A stretch of 64,000 bases of DNA from Buttiauxella selenatireducens (GTDB taxonomy: Bacteria > Pseudomonadota > Gammaproteobacteria > Enterobacterales > Enterobacteriaceae). A model generated the notes under the pieces. That model was not told the DNA's origin and made no database searches. It was given only the letters and a program-made list of their open reading frames with translations. Location of the stretch: assembly GCF_031432975.1 (NCBI RefSeq), contig NZ_CP133838.1, forward strand, positions 2,170,001 to 2,234,000, written 5' to 3'. Positions 49,203 to 64,000 of the stretch are shown here, one piece after another. Both the position numbers and the translations under genes were made by a program. The number at the start of each line of letters is the position of its first letter. The first letter of the stretch is position 1.

Positions 49203-49946
49203 TTACTTAATCCGGCCTGCCTTTTCGCGGGCCGAACGTTCCAGCGAAAAAATAATACGCTGCAACTGGCGCTCCACGGCGGGGTTAACGTTAAGAAAAC
49301 GGAAACTCAGCCGTGGGGTGCTGATAGTCTGGTTTTTACTGTCGATCACTTTACGTTCAGATAAGGTGATTAACTGCATATCAAAATGAAATTTTCCCCA
49401 CTGCACTAAATCGAGTTCAACCTGAGAAAAACGCATACCGTCCTTCAGCCCTTCCGGGAGCGGCCCGTCTACCAATGCACCCATCCCACCCAGTGACAAA
49501 TCACAAAGTCTGAACTGGAAAGGAGAGCCATTCGGCAACGTGGTATTGCAGAGATAATAGGGTTGAAGGGGGGCCGTAATGCGGAAATATTCCCGGCGCT
49601 GCACGAACCACAACGTCGGTGGAATTGGGGCATGGAATGCTGGCAAATTCAGGTAATTCACCGGCTGTATTTTCGGCAAAGTAAATTCTACCTTCGCGCC
49701 TTCTGTTTCAGCGGTGAATTGAATATTCGCTGCTTTTTGCGCGGCCTGGTTTTCCTGCGACTGGCTGCCAAAATCCACAATCAAACCTGCTGCGGTAACC
49801 TCAAGGATTTTGGTAATAAATTGCCCTGATTGCCAACTGATTCTAATTGGCACTTGGTTTTTATGGAGATCACGTAACACGCCTAATACTGCCAGAGGAC
49901 TTTGTTTCAGAAAATGCTCGTTATAGTTACTCAAGGCCAGGTCCAT
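49203..49946 (-). CDS. ycgR: c-di-GMP-responsive flagellar brake YcgR
   Basis: 247 aa (E. coli 244). N-terminal YcgR_N domain (about residues 10-110) and PilZ domain (about 113-235) with the c-di-GMP motifs QRREYFR (RxxxR) and DLSLGGMG (DxSxxG). Bound to c-di-GMP it interacts with the flagellar motor and slows swimming. ATG 49946 is used, but TTG 49934 would give a start like E. coli's (SHYHEQF against SNYNEHF). Driven by a sigma-28 promoter at 49974-50000. Confidence 0.94.
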   Translation of the reverse strand: MDLALSNYNEHFLKQSPLAVLGVLRDLHKNQVPIRISWQSGQFITKILEVTAAGLIVDFGSQSQENQAAQKAANIQFTAETEGAKVEFTLPKIQPVNYLNLPAFHAPIPPTLWFVQRREYFRITAPLQPYYLCNTTLPNGSPFQFRLCDLSLGGMGALVDGPLPEGLKDGMRFSQVELDLVQWGKFHFDMQLITLSERKVIDSKNQTISTPRLSFRFLNVNPAVERQLQRIIFSLERSAREKAGRIK

Positions 49947-49973
49947 GTTGTGTTTTGAAAGCTGTAAGAAAAT

Positions 49974-50000
49974 TTATCGGCAGAAAAATAAAAAACTTAA
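49974..50000 (-). promoter_or_regulatory. Sigma-28 (FliA) promoter of ycgR
   Basis: Read leftward: TTAAGTTT, 11 nt, GCCGATAA. It matches the class 3 flagellar consensus TAAAGTTT-N11-GCCGATAA with one mismatch and the exact spacing, placing the transcript start about 20 nt before ATG 49946. Confidence 0.85.
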
Positions 50001-50163
50001 GATAAATCTCAAGGTTTTATGGCGATAAATTCAATAACTTAGTGATGTCGGTCACGTTTTTCTATGGCAGGTATATACTTAGCGTACCGACAGACAGAAC
50101 CCGGTGGAAGATTACGTGGGTTTTGACTTGTTACCACAAACAATAAAGAAGAGGACGTTCAAC

Positions 50164-50415
50164 ATGGGTATTCTGGCCTGGATCATTTTCGGTTTGATAG
50201 CTGGTGTCATCGCAAAACTTCTTATGCCTGGTAAAGACGGCGGCGGTTTTATCCTGACGTGTATTTTGGGGATTATCGGTGCTGTGGTTGGTGGTTGGAT
50301 CGCAACATTTCTTCATATCGGAGGCAGTGTAACGGGCTTTAACCTACCGAGTTTCCTGGTAGCCGTTGCAGGCGCAATTATTGTGTTGATTATTTATCGA
50401 ATGGTTCGACGCTAA
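50164..50415 (+). CDS. ymgE: GlsB/YeaQ/YmgE-family (transglycosylase-associated) membrane protein
   Basis: 83 aa from ATG 50164 (E. coli YmgE 84). Three hydrophobic segments with glycine motifs (GLIAGVIAKLLMPGKDGGGF, GIIGAVVGGWIA, VAVAGAIIVLIIY). Small inner-membrane protein of unknown function, stress-induced in several enterobacteria. The 20-residue upstream extension to 50104 is not conserved. Confidence 0.92.
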   Translation: MGILAWIIFGLIAGVIAKLLMPGKDGGGFILTCILGIIGAVVGGWIATFLHIGGSVTGFNLPSFLVAVAGAIIVLIIYRMVRR

Positions 50416-50423
50416 CACTCTCC

Positions 50424-50463
50424 GTCATACTTGAAGTTGCTTCGGCGTTGGCTGAACTCACTC
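50424..50463. repeat. MITE-like repeat, left-half remnant after ymgE
   Basis: gtcatacttgaagttgc ... gcgttggctgaactcac matches the outer half of the repeat family seen at 16919 and 38537 (TCAAGNTGC ... TGTTGGCT). The right half is missing; the ymgE terminator follows at once. It marks the border of the ebg/ygj island. Confidence 0.5.
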
Positions 50464-50490
50464 AACGGCCCCATTTCTGGGGCCGTTTTA
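50464..50490. terminator. Terminator between ymgE and ygjK
   Basis: aacggccccatttctggggccgtttta: GGCCCC/GGGGCC stem between convergent genes. Confidence 0.9.
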
Positions 50491-50493
50491 CGT

Positions 50494-53943
<3,450 letters not shown>

Positions 53944-54017
53944 TCAATACAATCCTTGTTATTTTTATGATTTTTCTGGCGACACTCATTCCGTCACGCC
54001 AGCTTAACGGAAAGTAG

Positions 54018-54038
54018 TTTAGTTAAATATTTACTAAA
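54018..54038. promoter_or_regulatory. Candidate EbgR operator before ygjJ
   Basis: TTTAGTTAAATATTTACTAAA is an imperfect palindrome sharing the half-site TTTACTA with the perfect palindrome before ebgA. It lies 75 bp upstream of ygjJ and 180 bp upstream of ebgR. Confidence 0.45.
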
Positions 54039-54187
54039 AAATACACTTAAAATAAACTTAAGTGACGAAATCGATAAGCAGATCACATCGCTGAAGGGGC
54101 GTCAGACAGGGGTATACACGTGTCAGATATGACATTAAGCTGTTACCCGTCAGGCACTGCGCCGCAGGGACGCAGGCTTAGGATTAA

Positions 54188-55204
<1,017 letters not shown>

Positions 55205-55223
55205 TCAGTCACTCACGCAGTTT

Positions 55224-55242
55224 TAAGGGCGGATCTCCGCCC
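55224..55242 (+). terminator. Hairpin after ebgR
   Basis: aagggcggatctccgccct: GGGCGGA/TCCGCCC stem, no T run; probably a weak terminator separating ebgR from ebgAC. Confidence 0.5.
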
Positions 55243-55334
55243 TGCAACGCCTCAAAATCTTCTGCCATCCCGCATGACGCAATGTTGATTTATTGTGATC
55301 CCTTTAGCATTTAGTAAAACCTGAGTTTTAATTT

Positions 55335-58920
<3,586 letters not shown>

Positions 58921-58964
58921 CTTTCGCCACCCGTCCAGAACGTCTGGGCGGGTAAATACAATAA

Positions 58965-60488
<1,524 letters not shown>

Positions 60489-60489
60489 T

Positions 60490-60523
60490 AAAAATGCGGC
60501 CCTGAAATGGGGCCGCGTTTTTG
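60490..60523 (+). terminator. Terminator of the ebgAC-ygjI unit
   Basis: aaaaatgcggccctgaaatggggccgcgtttttg: GCGGCCC/GGGCCGC stem and T run. Confidence 0.9.
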
Positions 60524-60570
60524 CTTTGTAGGATTAATGGACATCAGAAACATCCATCCTATTAAAACGG

Positions 60571-61008
60571 CTAGACAGATTGTTCCCGCAAAAATCTTGG
60601 CGTTCTCAAGTCATCGACTAATGTATTCACCAGTCTCGCTAGTAACCCCGTAAGAGTGTGCGCCGTTTTTAGTGGTAATGAGTGGCACAACAAAATTTGG
60701 GTTATCACCTGACAGTAATCACACAAATCATCAGAATCAGCCAACCAATGTGATTCAGGAAAATCTGACGGACTATTAACGGAAAGCTGCTCAATACGGT
60801 CTGGAGAGAGTGTTTTTTCCAGGTTTTCTTTTAGTGCATCCAAATGGGCATTCAAGTGATGGCATAACGCCGCGGATTCGGCTGGATTAATGCAGTCCAT
60901 TAATACGTCTGTGAGTAGTTCGCAACGTTCGGCAAGATCAATAACATCGAGTGTTGTTGTGTTAATGCCGACTTGTTGGGAAAGGTAAAAATTAAAGTTT
61001 GCAGCCAT
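60571..61008 (-). CDS. Unknown protein downstream of an Ash-like gene
   Basis: 145 aa from ATG 61008 with GGAG 9 nt upstream; the frame extends to 61065 through the ash stop region. Predicted mostly helical and acidic, starting MAANFNFYLSQQVGINTTTL, with several cysteines (AERCELL, MDCINPAES, ALCHHLN, DLCDYCQ, LLCHSLP). No function recognised. It lies 37 nt after the Ash-like ORF on the same strand. The pair looks like a fragment of a P4-type satellite or plasmid accessory module rather than core genome. Confidence 0.65.
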   Translation of the reverse strand: MAANFNFYLSQQVGINTTTLDVIDLAERCELLTDVLMDCINPAESAALCHHLNAHLDALKENLEKTLSPDRIEQLSVNSPSDFPESHWLADSDDLCDYCQVITQILLCHSLPLKTAHTLTGLLARLVNTLVDDLRTPRFLREQSV

Positions 61009-61045
61009 TTTGGTCGTCTCCATGGTAGGTATTGCATTGCTACCA

Positions 61046-61222
61046 TCAGGAAACGCCAATTTCACTGGTGGTAGCCCAGGTAGGTTTGGCGTTGCCGATT
61101 ACCATGGAATCCGGCGAACCTTTCGGTTCCCCTACCTGAGCCACCATTATTCTTTGGACGAGAAGTATATCGCATTCGCCACAAAAAATGTGAATCAAAG
61201 CAGTGACATTGGTATATGTCAT
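61046..61222 (-). CDS. Ash-family (P4 satellite) protein
   Basis: 58 aa if started at ATG 61222: MTYTNVTALIHIFCGECDIL, then an AQVGEPKGSPDSMVIGNAKP segment, ending WATTSEIGVS. The last part (S-M-V-x-G, then W-A-T-T-S-E-I-G-V-S) is the typical end of Ash-like proteins found in P4 satellites and many enterobacterial islands. No good ribosome site was found, and the start is uncertain. It marks the beginning of a mobile segment right after the ebg/ygj island. Confidence 0.5.
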   Translation of the reverse strand: MTYTNVTALIHIFCGECDILLVQRIMVAQVGEPKGSPDSMVIGNAKPTWATTSEIGVS

Positions 61223-61477
61223 ATCATGGCAAAACAGGACGCCAATCCTGGCACCTCATACGGAGGTGCGTGATGACTATAAAAGTATTGCTGCATGGAT
61301 GATAGTGCGTGTTTTATGACCTGGAAGGCGCTTCGCAAAGTATTTCGGGGAATTGCATTTAATGAAAATTTCGCTATTTAGTCTTATGTTCACCAGTGTG
61401 ACTATTACTTGGATGAATTATTTTTAGCTTATATGGTTCACTCCTGACTGTCAGGTTAGTACCAGATATAGTCATTC
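61223..61477. other. Accessory intergenic segment between the Ash-like gene and IS110
   Basis: AT-rich; likely contains the leftward promoter of the ash pair and the target site of the IS110 element. No gene recognised. Confidence 0.4.
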
Positions 61478-61690
61478 GAACCCTGAGAGTTACACTTTTA
61501 AGTGATTCAGGGTATGCGCTTACTGGTTACGAATATTGTGCCAGAATCATGTGATTTGATGATTGCCGCTTTGCTTTCGAGCCAGTAAGTGCTCCACGTT
61601 CGCTAACGAATACTCAGGGCATGCAGAAAACTGCTGACTATATTTCTTTCGAAGAACGTGGAATGCATACCAATCCCCGATAAAAAGGAG
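61478..61690 (+). ncRNA. Candidate bridge-RNA region of the IS110 element
   Basis: IS110-family elements of the IS110 (not IS1111) group encode a bridge RNA in the noncoding region before the recombinase. Here about 210 nt separate the accessory sequence from the transposase. They open with a nested hairpin: ACCCTGA ... TCAGGGT (61479-61513) around CACTT/AAGTG. Exact RNA ends and guide loops were not resolved. Confidence 0.35.
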
Positions 61691-61696
61691 TTGGTG

Positions 61697-62935
61697 ATGA
61701 CTGCGATAGATAAGTTTGCTGCTCATGTTGGTCTGGATTGGGCAGATAAAAAGCATGATGTCTGCGTTCAGTTTAAAAACGGCGAACGTATATTCCATGT
61801 GGTTGAACATACCCCGGAAGCGCTTGATATCTGGCTCAACGAATTGTACCAAAAGGTGAAAGGCAGGATCGCTATAGCCCTTGAGCTGAAGAAAGGCCCG
61901 GTGGTGTATGCTCTACAGAAGTACCCATTTGTCACTGTTTTTCCTGTGCACTCGTTGTCACTGGCCCGCTATCGGCAGACCTTCTGGCCAAGTGGTGCGA
62001 AGGATGATCCCCAGGATGCTGAGTTAGCATTAGAGCTAATGCTACGTTACCCCCAAAAGATAAAGGCCATCGAGCCTGACAATGCAGATATCAGGTTGCT
62101 CCAGCAGTTAGTTGAACAGCGTCGCCAGTTGGTTGAAGACAAACGCCGCTTCGTGAACCGCCTTATCAACACATTGAAGCAGTATTATCCTCAGCCTCTG
62201 GAATGGTTCTCACATAGGGGGAGTTTACTGTTGTGCGAACTGATTATACGGTGGCCCAGTCTGCAGCAACTGAAACGCGCCAGGCGCGACACGATCCGTA
62301 ACTTTCTGAATACCAAAGGTGGTCGTGCAAGATCCCTTACCGAGCAGCGTGTTGCGAGCATTGAGAGTTCGATTCCATTGACTACAGACCCAGTAGTTAT
62401 AGAAGCTAATGCTTTGATGGCTACAGCACTGGCGGCACAAATTAAAGTCGTGAGTGAAATCATCAAAACCTATGACGAACGAATCGAAACGCATTTTGAC
62501 AAATTGCCAGATGCTGAACTGTTCAAATCACTGCCGGGCATGGGACCGTGTATGGGCCCGCGAATGCTTGCAGCATTGGGTGATAACCGCAACCGCTTCA
62601 ACAGCGCAGAAGAAATACAAAACTATGCTGGCATCGCGCCAGTAACCGAGCGAAGCGGCCAAAAATCCTGGGTGCACTGGCGTTGGCAGTGTGCGAAGTT
62701 CGTCCGACAGACATTCGTGGAATGGACTGCGAAGACGGTAAACTCATCATACTGGGCCAGACGGTATTATCAGGGGCAGCGAGAAAAGGGAAAATCTCAT
62801 CAGTCCGCGATCCGGGCTCTGGCATTCAAATGGATAAGGGTTATTTACCGCTGCTGGAAGACCAGAACCCGTTATGACGAAGCGAAATATTTACTGGCGC
62901 TTGAAGAGCGAAAATCGCCCTTACTAGGGTCGTAA
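61697..62935 (+). mobile_element. IS110-family transposase (DEDD recombinase)
   Basis: 412 aa from ATG 61697 with AAGGAG upstream. N-terminal RuvC-like DEDD domain: GLDWADKKHDVCV (Asp), IALELKKG (Glu) and GAKDDPQDAELA (two Asp). A central coiled-coil region (about residues 135-225) and a C-terminal Transposase_20 domain: SLPGMGPCMGPRMLAALGD, then GIAPVTERSGQKS with the likely catalytic Ser at about 320. Longer than IS621-type enzymes (about 326 aa). No terminal inverted repeats or target duplication were seen, as expected. The frame is intact, so the element may be active. Confidence 0.92.
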
Positions 62936-63123
62936 AAAGCTTGTCGAATGTCTCAGGGCGTGAAGCAGACATTGGTGGTATTCAGGCTCAGAGGGGAATA
63001 AAAAACTTAAAGTATTGATCAAGGTGGTGCTATTCTTGGCAACTTAAGCCGATATGATACAGATGAAATGTGCCCTTTTAGGGTTTCATATTGATTAACG
63101 GAAAGTTAATAAGGGAGGTAAAC
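62936..63123. other. IS110 right end and leader of the downstream gene
   Basis: 188 bp. The first part should hold the IS right end. ATGAAAtgtgCCC-tttta-GGGtTTCAT (63063-63089) is an imperfect hairpin just before the ribosome site AAGGGAGG (63111-63118), possibly an operator or leader structure for the next gene. Confidence 0.4.
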
Positions 63124-64000
63124 TTGAGCGAACCCACTATAATCCTTGCTAAAGAATCAATTTCAGACGGAAGTGAAGTAAACAAAATAAATGAAATAAG
63201 ACCACTCACCAATGAGGAAATTGAAGGGTATGATACACAAAAAAATATACTTATGGAGTTTGTGAATGACTTTGCATTAGTAGAATATGTAAGGTTGAAC
63301 TATGAGTCACTTATGGAACTTCTTAATGAAACGGTTATGAAAGTAGCCAAAGAACCTTCTTTTATTGGGTCATATCCATTCAAAACCTTCCCATTCCTCT
63401 TGAATACACGAATACTGAACTACATGATGTCAGTGAAAACTTTACTTGACCATATGGAAACCAGTATTAACAGACGGTATGGGGGGGCTTCAACGGAATT
63501 AGTAGAATTTAAAGCGCTGACGGCAAACGAGTTTGACAGCAAATTTTCATATAGATTCATGTATAAGCTCAGAAATTTTGTTCAGCATTGTGGTATGCCA
63601 CCACTTTCGTACACGATATCAAAATCACTTGATGAAACCAGTAGCACTATAAGTATAGAGTTGATCGTATATTTTATGAGAGATGAGTTAATCCGGGGAT
63701 TTTCTAAGTGGGGGACTCCGGTAAAGGCTGATCTGACACAGATGGATGAATCGTTCCCAATAATGCCGATTTTTAATGAGCACATCAATTCTATTTTTAA
63801 AGTGTATATTTTATTCAATGAAAAATATCACATAACAAAAACTTTAAAAGCAAAGGAGTACATAATAAACTTCATTGGAGAGAGAGGAGATTACATTGAT
63901 GATGAATACATCATCGCAAAACTAAAAAAAACTGAAACAGGTCTAAATATAAACAAAAAAACCATTCCTACATCAGTGCTTGAGAAAATATCCGATTTTT
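63124..64000 (+). CDS. Unknown accessory protein with a HEPN-like R-N-x3-H motif (3' end outside window)
   Basis: Starts at TTG 63124 behind a strong AAGGGAGG site and stays open to the right edge (292 codons, no stop). The product begins MSEPTIILAKESISDGSEVN. It is largely helical, without signal peptide or membrane helix. YKLRNFVQHCG contains Arg150-Asn-Phe-Val-Gln-His155, the R-x4-H pattern with polar residue after Arg that marks catalytic HEPN RNases. Surrounding hydrophobic helices fit such a four-helix bundle. Base composition is visibly AT-richer than the core. HEPN proteins often act in toxin-antitoxin or phage defence, but no named family was recognised and the C-terminus is unseen. 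Confidence 0.6.
   Translation, partial: MSEPTIILAKESISDGSEVNKINEIRPLTNEEIEGYDTQKNILMEFVNDFALVEYVRLNYESLMELLNETVMKVAKEPSFIGSYPFKTFPFLLNTRILNYMMSVKTLLDHMETSINRRYGGASTELVEFKALTANEFDSKFSYRFMYKLRNFVQHCGMPPLSYTISKSLDETSSTISIELIVYFMRDELIRGFSKWGTPVKADLTQMDESFPIMPIFNEHINSIFKVYILFNEKYHITKTLKAKEYIINFIGERGDYIDDEYIIAKLKKTETGLNINKKTIPTSVLEKISDF

Noticed and set aside
61010-61273. Rightward 87-aa ORF opposite the Ash-like gene
   Set aside because: Fully antisense to the Ash-like frame, whose C-terminal motif is recognisable; the rightward product is not.

Overview
The window is about 64 kb of an Enterobacteriaceae chromosome (roughly 50% GC by eye). Nearly every gene in the first 50 kb has a recognisable Escherichia coli/Salmonella orthologue in conserved order. 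The junctions rnd-minE and cspC - PBP3 paralogue - rlmA follow the Salmonella-type arrangement rather than that of E. coli K-12. The genus cannot be fixed from sequence alone; a Buttiauxella/Kluyvera/Enterobacter-like organism would fit. No rRNA, tRNA or CRISPR array was seen.

Layout. 1-10 kb: letA(yebS, cut by the left edge), msrC, proQ-prc, htpX (heat-shock promoter), yebQ, kdgR, yobH, mgrB, yebO and an MBL-fold hydrolase. 10-18 kb: yobF-cspC behind a long leader, a second PBP3-type transpeptidase with an altered SxN motif, rlmA, mntP (manganese riboswitch plus MntR and Fur-like boxes), yobD and the manXYZ mannose PTS. 18-32 kb: yoaE with an overlapping upstream ORF, pdeD, sdaA, nudL, pabB, yoaH, yoaB, yoaA (frameshifted in a G tract), tsaB, yeaY, fadD and rnd. 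32-50 kb: minCDE, ycgL, a GH103 lytic transglycosylase, ycgM, ycgN, a small zinc-ribbon gene without an AUG start, a DUF333 lipoprotein, dsbB, nhaB, fadR, ycgB, dadAX, cvrA, ldcA, emtA, ycgR (flagellar sigma-28 promoter) and ymgE.

50-60.5 kb is a carbohydrate island in which E. coli neighbours ebgR-ebgA-ebgC-ygjI-ygjJ-ygjK are rearranged. ygjJ-ygjK (outer-membrane protein, GH63 lipoprotein glucosidase) point left and ebgRAC-ygjI point right. Related TTTACTA-containing sites lie in front of both arms, so EbgR could coordinate uptake and hydrolysis of an oligosaccharide. The island sits beyond ymgE, where K-12 has treA.

60.5-64 kb is a mobile, AT-rich accessory region. It holds a small leftward pair (an Ash-like P4-satellite protein and an unknown gene), an IS110-family element whose 5' noncoding region could encode a bridge RNA, and a TTG-initiated gene cut by the right edge. 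That gene carries an R-N-x3-H motif typical of HEPN RNases and is the best candidate here for an undescribed (possibly defence) system. A MITE-like repeat with terminal inverted repeats occurs once whole (upstream of dsbB) and twice as fragments (inside the man operon and after ymgE).
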